DNA of 64,000 nucleotides from Neoarius graeffei (taxonomy: Eukaryota > Chordata > Actinopteri > Siluriformes > Ariidae), in contig NC_083587.1 of assembly GCF_027579695.1 (NCBI RefSeq), positions 7,628,001-7,692,000 on the forward strand. The letters run 5' to 3'. Position 1 is the stretch's first letter; each line of letters begins with the position of its first letter. Under the pieces are notes generated by a model. That model worked only from the letters and a program-made list of their open reading frames with translations, was not told the origin of the DNA and ran no database searches. Below are positions 35,806 to 47,607 of the stretch, in pieces. The translations under genes were made by a program, and so were the position numbers.

Positions 35806-37220
35806 TCACTGATGTCACTGTTTGCGCTGCTTAACGACATCACATGACGTCCACCCACTTTCGCTAACTCCACCCAATGTGTCCACCCACTTCCAGCCAG
35901 CACGGTTCAGCGCGGTTGTAGTCGAAATGCAACTCCAACAGCCCCGCTCAGCCCGACTCAGCTCGACTCGGCACGGCACGGCTCAGCCGCATTTGTAGTG
36001 GAAAAGCGGCATAACTCTGCTTACGCTCAAATTTCTGTCTAGACACACTTTGCTTTGAACATATTCCCTTTTTCAGAACAGTACACACAGCTTTCTACCT
36101 AACACATAACAATCCATGGGATTTCCATAGGTATTTTGATGCTGGGTAGAAAACTTTTTCGATGATTTATTAGCAGTCACATCACACATTTCACTACCAA
36201 TTGTCCTAGCACAAGAAGGCATGTGGCAAAATCTTGAATTTTCATCTGTGATTGTAAATGCACCAGAATTAGTCACTGACCAGTTTTCATCTAGTCCCTG
36301 GTAGGTTAATACATAAAATGTAATAACAAAGTCACAAACTCAAGGTGCATGGGCTATCAAAAGTCAAATAATGACAATAGTGCAATTGTGACGAGGGTGG
36401 GCAAAGTTGGGGGGCCCAAAATTCTAATCTTTCATGGGGCCCAAAATTTCTGGCAGCGCCCCTGTATTTAACTGTAGTCTTCTAGACATTTTGACTGTTT
36501 GGGGCATTGAACGCTGGTGTATGATTTTCAGGGAATAAAGTTTAGCGCATGTTGGAACATCATTGCGCTCGCAGCCTCCAACTCCTCAAATGTCCTTTAA
36601 ATTGTGATATAACGTAGGCTATAAGGCACGGTTCTAACATACCTTACACATTGGCCTAACGAAAATAATAATTGTTGGGGCGTCTGCTGATTTGTTAGCT
36701 ATAAATTTAGGTCTAATTACTTCTGACAGTCTGCAAGCATTCACCGTTGGGTCTTCAAGTCTGGCTGAAGCAGAGGAGCGGGCTTTCCGGGGTTTATTTT
36801 TTCTTTATTTTTTTTTTTTACATGCTCTATTTCTATATGTCCAGGTTTGAACTAAGTCATTTTGGCAAGATTTAATTTAATACAAAACAGAAATGGTCAG
36901 ACACAAGCACGCCAAGCACATGGGAATGTATTTTGCCAATTTTGACAGCGCATGTTTTTTTAATGCCGTACCATAGACAGCGAACGTTTAAACATGATCA
37001 AACATAGGAAATGAACGACACAAAGCATGGCTCAAAAACAAAAAAGTTAAATAAACCCTGCTGATAGTTGATGGTGTTACAACACATCAGTGTTATAACC
37101 CAATCTCTACCCAACCACCCGTCATTTTAATTCTCCTCGGATCAGCACCGACCTCACATTTGGCCTTGGGAGAGTTCAGTTGACGGAAATCCGTCACACG
37201 ACGGAAAACTTTAATCCATG

Positions 37221-37322
37221 GGCAGAGCCTTTTCTTACAAAGCCCCACAGTTATGGAACAGCCTTCCAAATAGAGTTCGGGCATCAGATGCAGTCTCAGC
37301 ACTTACATCTCGGCTGAAAACA
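37221..37322 (+). mobile_element. LINE reverse-transcriptase C-terminus, second half
   Basis: After the GGCAGA duplication the frame reads GRAFSYKAPQLWNSLPNRVR and then SALTSRLKTY, the standard end of L2/Rex-type ORF2. It is cut again by a Tc1 at the next TA. Confidence 0.8.
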
Positions 37323-37324
37323 TA

Positions 37325-38928
37325 CAGTGGTGCTTGAAAGTTTGTGAACCCTTTAGAATTTTCTATATTTCTGCATAAATATGACCTAAAACATCAGATT
37401 TTCTCACAAGTTCTAAAAGTAGATAAAGAGAACCCAGTTAAAGAAATGAGACAAAAATAGTATACTTGGTAATTTATTTATTGAGGAAAATGATCCAATA
37501 TTACATATCTGTGAGTGGCAAAAGTATGTGAACCTTTGCTTTCAGTATCTGGTGTGACCTCCTTGTGCAGCATTAACTGCAACTAAACGTTTCCGGTAAC
37601 TGTTGATCAGTCCTGCACACCGGCTTGGAGGAATTTTAGCCCATTCCTCCAAACAGAACAGCTTCAACTCTGGGATGTTGGTGGGTTTCGTCACATGAAC
37701 TGCTCACTTCAGGTCCTTCCACAACATTTTGATTAGATTAAAGTCAGGACTTTGACTTGGCCATTCCAAAACATTAACTTTATTCTTCTTTAACCATTCT
37801 TTGGTAGAACGACTTGTGTGCTTAGGGTCATTGTCTTGCTGCATGAACCACCTTCTCTTGAGATTCAAATCATGGACAGATGTCCTGACATTTTCCTTTA
37901 GAAATCACTGGTATAATTCAGAATTCATTGTTCCATCAATGATGGCAAGCCGTCCTGGCCCAGATGCAGCAAAACAGGTCCAAACCATGATAGTACCACC
38001 ACCATGTTTCAAGGATGGGATAAGGGTCTTATGCTGGAATGCAGTGTTTTCCTTTCTCCAAGTGTAACACTTCCCATTTAAACCAAAAAGTTCTATTCTG
38101 GTCTCATCCATCCACAAAACATTTTTGCAATAGCCTTCTGGCTTGTCCATGTGATCTTTAGCAAACTGCAGATGAGCAGCAATGTTCTTTTTGGAGAGCA
38201 GTGGCTTTCTCCTTGCAACCCTGCCATGCACACCATTGTTGTTCAGTGTTCTCCTGATGGTGGACTCATGAACATTAACATTGGCTAATGTGAGAGAGGC
38301 CTTCAGTTGCTTAGAAGTTACCCTGGGGTCCTTTGTGACCTTGCTGACTATTACACGTCTTGCTCTTGGAGTGATCTTTGTTGGTCGACTACCCCTGGAT
38401 AGGGTAACAATGGTCTCAAATTTCCTCCCATTTGTACACAATCTGTCTGACTGTGGATTGGTGGAGTCCGAACTCTTTCGAGATGGTTTTGTAACCTGTT
38501 CCAGCCTCATAAGCATCAACAACTCTTTTTCTGAGGTCTTCAGAAATCTCCTTTGTTCGTGCCATGATACACTTCCACAAACGTGTTGTGAAGATCAGAC
38601 TTTGATAGATCCCTGTTCTTTAAATAAAACAGGGTGCCCACTCACACCTGATTGTCATCCAATTGATTGAAAACACCTGACTCTAATTTCACCTTCAAAT
38701 TAACTGCTAATCCTAGAGGTTCACATACTTTTGCCACTCACCTATGTAACATTGGATCATTTTCCTCAATAAATAAATGACCAAGAATAATATTTTTGTC
38801 TCATTTGTTTAACTGGGTTCTCTTTATCTACTTTTAAGACTTGTGTGAAAATCTGATGATGTTTTAGGTCATATTTATGCAGAAATATAGAAAATTCTAA
38901 GGGGTTTACAAACTTTCAAGCACCACTG
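37325..38928 (-). mobile_element. Tc1-like transposon (family B), copy 1
   Basis: Starts CAGTGGTGCTTGAAAG and ends CTTTCAAGCACCACTG, with a TA duplication. The inverted repeats are about 200 bp. The same family gives 49093-50700 and the fragment at 18969-19270. Confidence 0.94.
37505..38572 (-). pseudogene. Broken Tc1 transposase (family B)
   Basis: A long frame of 205 residues covers the second helix-turn-helix (SKQLKASLTLANVNVHESTI) and the first catalytic D in LWMDETRIELF. The part with MQQDNDPKHT and SPDLNPIE lies further on in another frame, and the start (MARTKEISEDLRK) is likewise out of frame. At least two frame breaks; inactive. Confidence 0.88.
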
Positions 38929-38930
38929 TA

Positions 38931-39052
38931 TCACTCACATGCTGTATATTCACAACTTGTCACTACTTCAAGTATATTTGTAGTTGATACAAGTATTTTA
39001 AATGTATTTTATATAAAGCACATCATAATTTCTGTCAGTTTAACCAAGGTAG
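38931..39052. other. Short unique spacer
   Basis: AT-rich, no gene. The last five bases, GGTAG, are the target duplication of the LTR element. Confidence 0.5.
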
Positions 39053-39573
39053 TGTTAGGGATTTGCTGGGATTCGAACCTGGCTCGTTGGTGTGACAATC
39101 CAGCAAACCCCCACTAGGCCACCAGGGGGATGACTCAAATGCAGAGGCGTGAGGCGGAAGTAGAAAAAGTATCAAACAACAGTTTATTTACACTATGTAC
39201 AATATTTACAATCCGATGAAAAAACAAAAAAAAGAAAATCCAAAAGCTCAGAAGATAACAAAAATAAAAATATCCGAAGGTACAAAACAAAAGCCAAAAA
39301 AACAGAAAAGCAAAGTGCAAAACAAAGAACACAGTATAGAGGAAACTGGAGATAAACATAACAGCACAAAGACTCCGTGACAAGAGGACTGAACTCAGGG
39401 GTATAAATACACAAACTAATTAAGGACACAGGTGAAGATAATTAGGACTAAACAGGCAATTAACAAAAACACAAAACACAGGAACAGTGGCGGCCTCTAG
39501 AGGCCAAAATAAACATGACACGAAAAGGAAATAACAGCGGCCTCTAGAGGCCAAAACAGTCCTAGTCCTAACA
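39053..39573 (-). repeat. LTR (3' LTR of the minus-strand element)
   Basis: TGTTAGG...CCTAACA, nearly identical to the LTR at the other end. Confidence 0.95.
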
Positions 39574-39587
39574 GGACCCCCCCCCCT

Positions 39588-42500
39588 CTAGGAGCGTCTC
39601 CTGACGTTCCCAGGGTGATCCGGATGGGCCGAATGGAAGTCCCAACATAGTTCTTTATCTAGGACATCCCGAGCAGGAACCCAGCAGCGCTCCTCAGGAC
39701 CATAGCCCTCCCAGTCCACCAGGTATTGCAACCCGCCGCGGACCCGGCGGGAGTCAAGCAGGCGATGCACAGTGAACACAGTCTGACCCTGGAAGATGCG
39801 GCGGGTGGGGGGTTCCTAGGGGCAGGGGCATACGTAGATGTCAGTACGGGCCGCAACAGGGAAACATAGAAAGTGGGGTTGATCCTCAGAGTCCGGGGCA
39901 ACTGGAGCCGGTAGGAGACAGGGTTCACCCTGCGTACCACCTTGAAGGGGCCAATGTAGTGAGGAGCAAGCTTGCGGTTCTCCACCCGCAGCGGAAGGTC
40001 CTTAGTGGACAGCCAAACCTGCTGCCCAGGGCGGAAAGCGTGTGCAGGTCTTCTATGGCAGTTGGCCTGAGTCTGGTTGGTTCTGGAGGTCTGTATGAGG
40101 GTCTTCCTGACCTTGCTCCAGGTCTTGCGACACCGTCTCACATATTGGTTGACCGAGGGCACCCCCGTGTCCTCCTCCTGGTCCGGGAACAGAGGTGGCT
40201 GGAACCCGAATTGGCACTGGAATGGCGACAGCTTGGTGGCCGATGACTGCAGGGTGTTGTGGGCGTACTCTGCCCATGGCAGCCAGGTGCTCCACGATGT
40301 CGGGTTATCCATAGCCAGGCCTCGCAGGGTGGTTTCCAGGTCCTGGTTGAGCCTCTCTGTCTGACCATTGGACTGTGGGTGAAACCCAGAGGAGAGGCTG
40401 GCAGTGGCTCCGATGACCTTGCAGAACCCGTGCCACACTCGGGAGGAGAACTGGGGCCCTCGGTCTGAGACGATGTCCTGTGGAAGACCAAAGACTCGGA
40501 AGACATGATTGAACATAAGTTTAGCTGTTTCAAGAGCAGAGGGGAGTTTGCACAGTGGTATGAAGCGGCAGGCCTTGGAGAATCTGTCAACTATGACCAA
40601 AATGACCGTGTTACCTTGTGACTCAGGGAGACCTGTGATGAAGTCGACTGCCACGTGGGACCAGGGACGCCGGGGAATGGTCAGAGGATGCAGGAGACCC
40701 TGGGGACGCTGTCGTGGGTTCTTGGTTCTGGTGCAAACCTCACAGGACAGGACAAATGACCTTACTTCCTTCTCCATGTTAGGCCACCAGAAGCGTCTTT
40801 TCAGGAAGTCCAGGGTCCTCCGAGCTCCCGGGTGGGCGGTGAGAGGGGAAGAGTGACCCCACTGGAGAACCTTGGCCCGGGCTTGATGTGGGACGTACAA
40901 GAGGCCCGGTGGCCCCGTCCCAGGACCGGGGTCCTGGCGTTGGGCTCGTCGAACAGCCTCCTCAATACCCCAGCGGACAGGGGCCACAATCCAGGACACC
41001 GGGATAATAGGCCCAACTTCATTCTCCCTGTTAGTGGCAGAGAACAGCCTGGACAGTGCGTCAGGTTTGGTGTTCTTGGAGCCGGGGCGGTACGAGAGGG
41101 TGAAGTCAAACCGACTGAAAAACAGGGCCCACCTAGCCTGTCGAGGATTCAGTCTCTTGGCTTGCTGGAGGTACTCCAGGTTCTTGTGGTCAGTCCAAAC
41201 CAGGAATGGATGTTGCGCTCCCTCCAGCCAGTGCCTCCACTCCTCAAGGGCCAGTTTGACCGCTAGCAGTTCTCGATCCCCCACATCGTACCGGGACTCT
41301 GCAGGACTCAGGCGGTGGGAGAAGTAAGCACAGGGGTGCAGCTTTCCTTCCGAACGTTGAGAGAGCACCGCGCCGACACCACTGTCCGAGGCGTCCACCT
41401 CCACGATGAATGGTTGGGAGGTGTCTGGGAGGACCAGAATGGGTGCCGTGCAGAAGCGGTCCTTGAGGTCTTTGAATGCCTTTTCTGCCTGAGGAGACCA
41501 GACATAAGATCCACCTGTCCTTTTGGTGAGGTCTGACATGGGTGCTGCCACAGAACTGAAGTTCCTGATGAACTTGCGGTAGAAGTTAGCGAATCCTAAG
41601 AACCGCTGAACCTCCTTAACGGACTTGGGAGTAGGCCAATCCCGGACGGCCAGGGTCTTGGCAGGGTCCATTTGGAGTTGGCCTGTCCGTACAATAAATC
41701 CCAGAAAGGAGACCTCGGGAACATGAAATTCGCATTTCTGGGCCTTGGCGAACAGATTGTTCTGTAGCAGCCTCTGGAGAACCTGGCGGACATGGTGGCG
41801 GTGCTCCTGCACGGTCTTGGAGAAGATAAGGATGTCGTCGAGGTAGACAAAAACGTACAGGTTAATCATGTCCCTTAAGACGTCGTTGATTAGGGCCTGA
41901 AAAACAGCTGGTGCGTTGGTGAGTCCGAAGGGCATCACCTGGTATTCGTAGTGCCCAGACGGGGTGTTAAAGGCAGTCTTCCACTCGTCTCCCTGTCGGA
42001 TACGGATAAGGTGGTATGCGTTCCGTAGGTCCAACTTGGTGAAGACGGTGGCGCCTTGGAGCAGGTCGAAAGCAGTGGACATCAGCGGAAGGGGATATCG
42101 GTTGCGCACAGTGATCTTGTTCAGGCCCCTGTAGTCAATACATGGTCGGAGCCCCCCATCCTTCTTGCCGACAAAGAAGAAGCCGGCACCAGCAGGTGAG
42201 GTGGAGGGTCGAATGAACCCAGAGACCAGGGCGTCTTTGAGGTATTCCTCCATGGCCTTGCGTTCTGGCTGAGAGAGGGAAAACAGTCTGCCACGAGGAG
42301 GGGTAGTCCCAGGGAGCAAGTCGATGGCACAGTCGTAGGCCCGGTGCGGAGGAAGAACGGCGGCCCTGCTCTTGCTGAATACCTCCTTGAGATCCCAGTA
42401 CTCTGTGGGAACTTGAGATAACTCGGTGAGATCAGGGGGCTCGGCAGGAGACACAGGAGAGCTAGAGAGAAGACAAGAGGCATGGCATGCAGGGCCCCAT

Positions 42501-42982
42501 TCCACAACCTGGCTTGTTACCCAGTCTATGCGAGGGTTGTGGTGAGTAAGCCAAGGAAGGCCTAGAATAACTGGGAACTCAGGTGAAGGAATCAGGTGCA
42601 GGGATATTTCTTCCTTGTGACCTTGAGACTGGAGGAAGACTGGAGAAGTAACTTGGGTGACTCTTCCATCACCTAACGCTTGGCCATCGAGGGCAGACAC
42701 AGACAGTGGGACTTCAAGAGGTGCAGTAGGAATATTGATGCTTTGGGCGAAGTGAATATCCATAAAGTTCCCAGCCGCCCCTGAGTCTATCAAAGCTTGA
42801 CAAGAGTGGACAGACTCACCCCAGGAGATGGAGACCGGGATGTAGATTCCTTGGCCAGGGAGTCCGGGAGAGAGGGTAGGCCCCGTCACAACCCTCCCTC
42901 GGCTGGACGGGGCGGTCCTTTTCCCAAGAGTTCGGGACATGATGCTCGGAAGTGACCAGGCTTGCCACAGTAGATGCAGCAC
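39588..42982 (-). pseudogene. pol region of the Ty3/gypsy fossil
   Basis: In order: an aspartic-protease motif ([12 protein letters not shown]), reverse transcriptase with [13 protein letters not shown], RNase H around [11 protein letters not shown], integrase with an H-H-C-C zinc-binding segment and DFITGLP, and near the end a chromodomain-like stretch ([19 protein letters not shown]). The order protease-RT-RNase H-integrase is that of Ty3/gypsy, and the chromodomain places it among chromoviruses. Confidence 0.92.
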
Positions 42983-43653
42983 TTATCCCTCCTTCTGCGC
43001 TCCCTCTCAGATGCGGAGAGGCGAGTACGACCCACTTGCATGGGTTCTGGACAGTCACTGAAGGAGGTAGATGGTTTCCAGGTAGAGGTAGGGAGGCTGG
43101 GGGGGCTCAAGGCTTGGTGGCATTCTCTCATCCTGTTGTCCAGACGAATAGCATGTGAGATGAGGGTTTCGAGGTCACTTGGGCATCCAATAGAGGCCAG
43201 ACCGTCCTTGATGGGGTCAGACAGACCATGGTGGAAGGCTGACACAAGGGCAGTCTCGTTCCATCCACTTACTGCTGCGAGCGTTCGGAACGAGATGGCG
43301 TAATCTGCGACGCTTCCTCCTTGCCGGATGGACATGAGCTTTCGGGCTGCGTCGGTACTGATGTCTGTCTGATCGAAGACCCGAAGCATCTCTTCAGAAA
43401 ACAGCTGGAAGTCAAAGCACTCAGGTCCCTGTCTCTGCCAGATAGCAGTAGCCCAGGCTCGCGCCTTACCAGCTAATAAGCTTATCACAAAGGCAATCTT
43501 GTGGCGATCCATAGTGTAGGTGGTAGGCTGAAGCTCAAAGGTGAGTTGACACTCGGTAAGGAACTCTCGGCACTCACCGTGCTTGCCGTCATACCTCTGT
43601 GGTGCAGGAAGGCTGGGTTCGCGAGGTGAAGAAGGCAGCATGGCAGGAGGCAC
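42886..43653 (-). pseudogene. gag region of the Ty3/gypsy fossil
   Basis: A frame of 255 residues with a capsid-like core (YDGKHGECREFLTECQLTF, then WATAIWQRQGPECFDFQLF) and a zinc knuckle [14 protein letters not shown] near the end. The same arrangement is found in sushi-type gag and in the domesticated mammalian RTL/PEG10 relatives. Confidence 0.9.
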
Positions 43654-43878
43654 TGGAGCAGGAGCTGGATCAGGATATGCAGGCAGAGATGTCAGCTGTG
43701 CCAGGGTTTACCCAATTTGCTGAAGCAGTTCCTCGTGGCGAGCAAGGGCCTCACGTTGGCTGGTGAGCGTACGTCCATGGTCGCTCCAAAGCGTGTCAAA
43801 GCTGCCATAATTCCCTGAAGGTTGGCCGGGTAGACAGTTGAAGCAGCCTCTGCTGAGTCGGTCATGACGGAGTCTTTC

Positions 43879-44400
43879 TGTTAGGGATTTGCTGGGATTC
43901 GAACCTGGTTCGTTGGTGTGATATTCCAGCAAACCCCCACTAGGCCACCAGGGGGATGACTCAAATGCAGAGGCGTGAGGCGGAAGTAGAAAAAGTATCA
44001 AACAACAGTTTATTTACACTATGTACAATATTTACAATCCGATGAAAAAACAAAAAAAAAGAAAATCCAAAAGCTCAGAAGATAACAAAAATAAAAATAT
44101 CCAAAGGTACAAAACAAAAGCCAAAAAACCAGAAAAGCAAAGTGCAAAACAAAGAACACGGTATAGAGGAAACTGGAGATAAACATAACAGCACAAAGAC
44201 TCCGTGACAAGAGGACTGAACTCAGGGGTATAAATACACAAACTAATTAAGGACACAGGTGAAGATAATTAGGACTAAACAGGCAATTAACAAAAACACA
44301 AAACACAGGAACAGTGGCGGCCTCTAGAGGCCAAAATAAACATGACACGAAAAGGAAATAACAGCGGCCTCTAGAGGCCAAAACAGTCCTAGTCCTAACA
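43879..44400 (-). repeat. LTR (5' LTR of the minus-strand element)
   Basis: TGTTAGG...CCTAACA, followed outside by the duplication GGTAG. Confidence 0.95.
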
Positions 44401-44405
44401 GGTAG

Positions 44406-45230
44406 TTTACAATTCTGTATTGTATACTTTTAAATGATGACCGTGCAGAATTATAAAACACAGTTTTAATTCTTCATGATATACATATCCTAGTTATGTC
44501 CTTTACAAACATATGAAGGAACTTACAGCTGCTGTTACACTACTGCAATATTTAAATACTCATATCTGTATTTTAGTGTTGTTTTCAAGTATCTATATTT
44601 CTTTTCAATTATTTTTCTATTGGTTTTACTCACTACATTTCAAAATTCTATGATATACATATTTTTTCATAACTTGAGCTCATTTTTTCTCTTCTGATAG
44701 CTTCAATTTTTTAGCTGCTGTGAAATAATAATTAAAAGGGGGAACTATTTATATGCACATTTTACCTGTGTAAGCAGAATGTTTACACTAAATAGCAATA
44801 TTTTCTCTCCAAAAAAAGCAGCATTATTCCAAATATATGTTGTGAGCTGCGTTTTGTATTTGTATCAGGAAATTTGTATTATATCTGCTTATTACTAGCA
44901 TGTAAGCAAGGCTGCACTGTCAGAATTATTAACAGGCTCGCTAACATTTGAGAGATTGCACATATAGCTTCAGTTTGTTAGTTACTGTTACCCAAAATCT
45001 TGGGTAACAAGATTTCTGTATTCTTGCTTTCTTTATTCTTGCACTTCAAGGTAATTTCAGCAATTTTTTTTATTCTTTAACTGAAGAATTTTTTTTTTAA
45101 TTTTTTTAAAACAAGACTTAGCACTTTTACTTGAGTATAAAATTGGTTTGCTTCTACCACTTCTGGTCACATGCCTGCCACAGAATGAGAATAAATCAGT
45201 TGTGCTATAATAATGAATAATACATGCATG
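44406..45230. other. AT-rich stretch, no gene seen
   Basis: Unique-looking AT-rich sequence, presumably intron if the collagen exon to its right is real. Confidence 0.45.
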
Positions 45231-45235
45231 CTTAC

Positions 45236-45280
45236 CTTTGGCCCAGGCTCACCAGGGGGTCCTTGTTCACCTTTGTCACC
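45236..45280 (-). CDS. Single collagen triple-helix exon (45 bp)
   Basis: On the minus strand an exon of exactly 45 bp encodes GDKGEQGPPGEPGPK, five perfect Gly-X-Y triplets beginning with a complete Gly codon. It lies between an acceptor (GACGTCAG) and a consensus donor (AAG/GTAAGC). Fibrillar and related collagen genes are built from such 45- or 54-bp exons that start with Gly, so length, phase, content and splice sites agree. The polypyrimidine tract is weak. No other collagen exon is visible in the window, so either the introns are very large or this is a stray or decaying exon. The collagen type cannot be told from 15 residues. Confidence 0.6.
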
Positions 45281-45734
45281 CTGACGTCGCTTTTGACAAT
45301 ATGTTGAATGATTCATCAGTGAATTGTTTCAATACGTTTGAAGATTCTGGGGTTGTTTATTTCGCTATTATTATTATTTAATTAATTAAATTTTTTTGGG
45401 GGGGGGGGGGGGGGTTAGAAACAGCGCTTAACAGGTGCTTAATTATTTCACCATCTGGCACCTAGTTAGTTCAAATAAACAGCAACTGTAATGTGCACAG
45501 AGTGTATAAAGTGCTCCAAAGTGTCCTTTTTTTACTGCCGTCACTCCCAGTGCCCTTTTTTTAATATGCCACACAACAAAGCAAAATGCTCATTTCCTCT
45601 CCATGTTTTTTGAAAGAGTACTACAGACATTCTGCTTTTAACTGCCCTGAGTCAACAGGAAATGTTTCTGTGAATTATATATTATGTTTTTATATTTTGT
45701 GCTTAAGAACAACATGGTGAAAAATGCAGTTGAA
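45281..45734. other. Non-coding stretch with a G-run
   Basis: No gene. A run of about 17 G lies near 45398-45414. Confidence 0.5.
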
Positions 45735-47265
45735 GTTCAGACTTTCAGCTTTACTTCAGTGGGTTGAACAAAATGATTGCATACAAATGTGAGGAACTAA
45801 AGCATTTTTTAAACACAATCCCTTCATTTCAGGGGCTCAAAAGTAATTGGACAAATTAAATAATTGTAAATAAAATGTTCATTTCTAATACTTGGTTGAA
45901 AACCCTTTGTTGGCAATGACTGCCTGAAGTCTTGAACTCATGGACATCACCAGATGCTGTGTTTCCTCCTTTTTAATGCTCTGCCAGGCCTTTACTGCAG
46001 CGGTTTTCAGTTGCTGTTTGTGGGCCTTTCTGTCTGAAGTTTAGTCTTTAACAAGTGAAATGCATGCTCAATTGGGTTGAGATCAGGTGACTGACTTGGC
46101 CATTCAAGAATATTCCACTTCTTCGCTTTAATAAACTCCTGGGTTGCTTTGGCTTTATGTTTTGGGTCATTGTCCATCTGTATTATGAAATGCCGACCAA
46201 TCAGTTTGGCTGGATTTGAGCACACAGTATGTCTCTGAATACCTCAGAATTCATCCGGCTGCTTCTGTCCTATGTCACATCATCAATAAACACTAGTGAC
46301 CCAGTGCCACTGGCAGCCATGCATGCCCAAGCCATCACACTGCCTCCACTGTGTTTTACAGATGATGTGGTATGCTTTGGATCATGAGCTGTACCACACC
46401 TTCACCATACTTTTTTCTTTCCATCATTCTGGTAGAGGTTGATCTTGGTTTCATCTGTCCAAAGAATGTTCTTCCAGAACTGTGCTGGCTTTTTTAGATG
46501 TTTTTTAGCAAAGTCCAATCTAGCCTTTTTATTCTTGAGGCTTATGAGTGTCTTGCACCATGCAGTGAACCCTCTGTATTTACTTTCATGCAGTCTTCTC
46601 TTTATGGTAGATTTGGATATTGATATGCCTATCTCCTGGAGAGTGTTGTTCACTTGGTTGGCTGTTGTGAAGGGGTTTCTCTTCACCATGGAAATTATTC
46701 TGTGATCATCCACCACTGTTGGCTTCTGTGGGCGTCCAGGTCTTTTTGCACTGATGAGTTCACCAGTGCTTTCTTTCTTTCTCAGGATGTACCAAACTGT
46801 AGATTTTGCACTCCTAATATTGTAGCAATTTCTCGGATGTTTTTTTTTCTGTTTTCACAGCTTAAGGATGGCTTGTTTCACCTGCATGGAGAGCTCCTTT
46901 GACCGCATGTTTTCTTCACAGCAAAATCTTCCAAATGCAAGCACCACACCTCAAATCAACTCCAGGTCTTTTATCTGCTTAACTGAGAATGACATAACGA
47001 AAGAATTGCCCACACCTGCCCATGAAATAACCTTTGAGTCAATTGTCCAATTACTTCTGGTCCCTTTAAAAACAGGGTGGCACATGTTAAGGAGCTGAAA
47101 CTCCTAAACCCTTCATCCAATTTTAATGTGGATACCCTCAAATGAAAGCTGAAAGTCTGGACTTTATGACCATTTCCATTATATAACTATAACTTGAATA
47201 TGTTTCAGTAAACAGGTAAAAAAACAAAATTTGTGTCCATGTCGAAATATATATGGACCTAACTG
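45735..47265 (-). mobile_element. Old Tc1-like transposon (family C), one end incomplete
   Basis: The right end is ATATATGGACCTAACTG followed by TA. The left side shows only the inner part of the inverted repeat (AAGTTCAGACTTTCAGCTTT), so the outer ~100 bp are lost. A third Tc1 family in the window, and the oldest by decay. Confidence 0.85.
46007..46900 (-). pseudogene. Broken Tc1 transposase (family C)
   Basis: Pieces in separate frames: a DNA-binding part with ANQVNNTLQEIGISISKSTI and the first catalytic D in LWTDETKINLY, then a later piece with MDNDPKHKAKAT and SPDLNPIEHAF (second D and E). Several frame breaks; not functional. Confidence 0.88.
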
Positions 47266-47468
47266 TATGTGCTTGTCTATGTGATAGAAAGACACTGATC
47301 AATGCTAAACTAGTGACAGAGCACTGAAAATCAGGCCTCTTATAGACAATTTTCAAGGTCAGGGAACGGTGGGCCAGTGAGCTGCCTTCAGCGAATAAAT
47401 TTATAGGAAGATAGTTAGATGAAGTTTTTTGCCTCTGCTGGGAATTTTGGGAAGAAAACTGGATAGAA

Positions 47469-47532
47469 AAAGCAACAGATGGTTTTGATCTCTTGGTTCT
47501 GGGCCCAGTGCGCTTCCGGTGCAGCACTCTGT
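47469..47532 (-). tRNA. Initiator tRNA-Met-like pseudogene, unit 1
   Basis: Most decayed unit: the start AACAGAGTG and CCGGAAGCGCACTGGGCCC are recognisable, but part of the T arm is deleted and the anticodon position reads CAG. Confidence 0.55.
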
Positions 47533-47607
47533 TCACCTCACACCCGATAGGACTCAAATCAACAATCCCTGGCTCATGGAAAACATTGGTGTAAAAGAGC
47601 TCAGAAC

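Larger units (their letters stand above)
34744..36011 (-). mobile_element. PIF/Harbinger-type element, copy 2, inside hAT-A
   Basis: Ends TGGCCCTTTTCCACTAC and GTAGTGGAAAAGCGGCA, with 3-bp duplication TAA. In reverse orientation it matches the MITE at 21434-22118 along its length, except for a hAT insertion in the middle. Confidence 0.87.
31747..36464 (+). mobile_element. hAT-A: hAT transposon with 5' exons left
   Basis: The ends CATGGGCGCCGCCAG and CTGGCAGCGCCCCTG are hAT-type inverted repeats with an 8-bp duplication, TATTTAAT on the left and TATTTAAC on the right (7 of 8). Subterminal GGGGCCC blocks repeat at both ends. Two spliced exons of a transposase N-terminus survive. It hosts hAT-B and a Harbinger element. 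Confidence 0.75.
31042..37220. mobile_element. Element X: large insertion in the LINE, host of nested elements
   Basis: The ends are a perfect 12-bp inverted repeat, CATGGATTAAAG and CTTTAATCCATG, flanked by the 6-bp duplication GGCAGA. LINE coding sequence stops at one side and resumes at the other, which confirms the borders. Own sequence is 31042-31746 and 36465-37220; the rest is a later hAT insertion. A minus-strand open stretch inside may be part of its transposase. Superfamily not identified. Confidence 0.6.
39053..44400 (-). mobile_element. Chromodomain-type Ty3/gypsy retrotransposon fossil, near whole
   Basis: Two LTRs of about 521 bp (39053-39573 and 43879-44400), both TGTTAGG...CCTAACA, flank a gag-pol body; a perfect 5-bp duplication GGTAG lies outside. 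A G-rich polypurine stretch adjoins the inner edge of the 3' LTR at the left. Parts on the minus strand are a gag region with CCHC knuckle, then protease, reverse transcriptase, RNase H, integrase and a chromodomain-like segment, as in fish sushi-type chromoviruses. The LTRs differ at only a few sites, so the insertion is young. It looks nearly whole, with perhaps one or two breaks. Confidence 0.95.

Noticed and set aside
39135-39429. Hydrophobic minus-strand frames, repeated at 44019-44256
   Set aside because: They lie in both LTR copies and reflect AT-rich LTR sequence.
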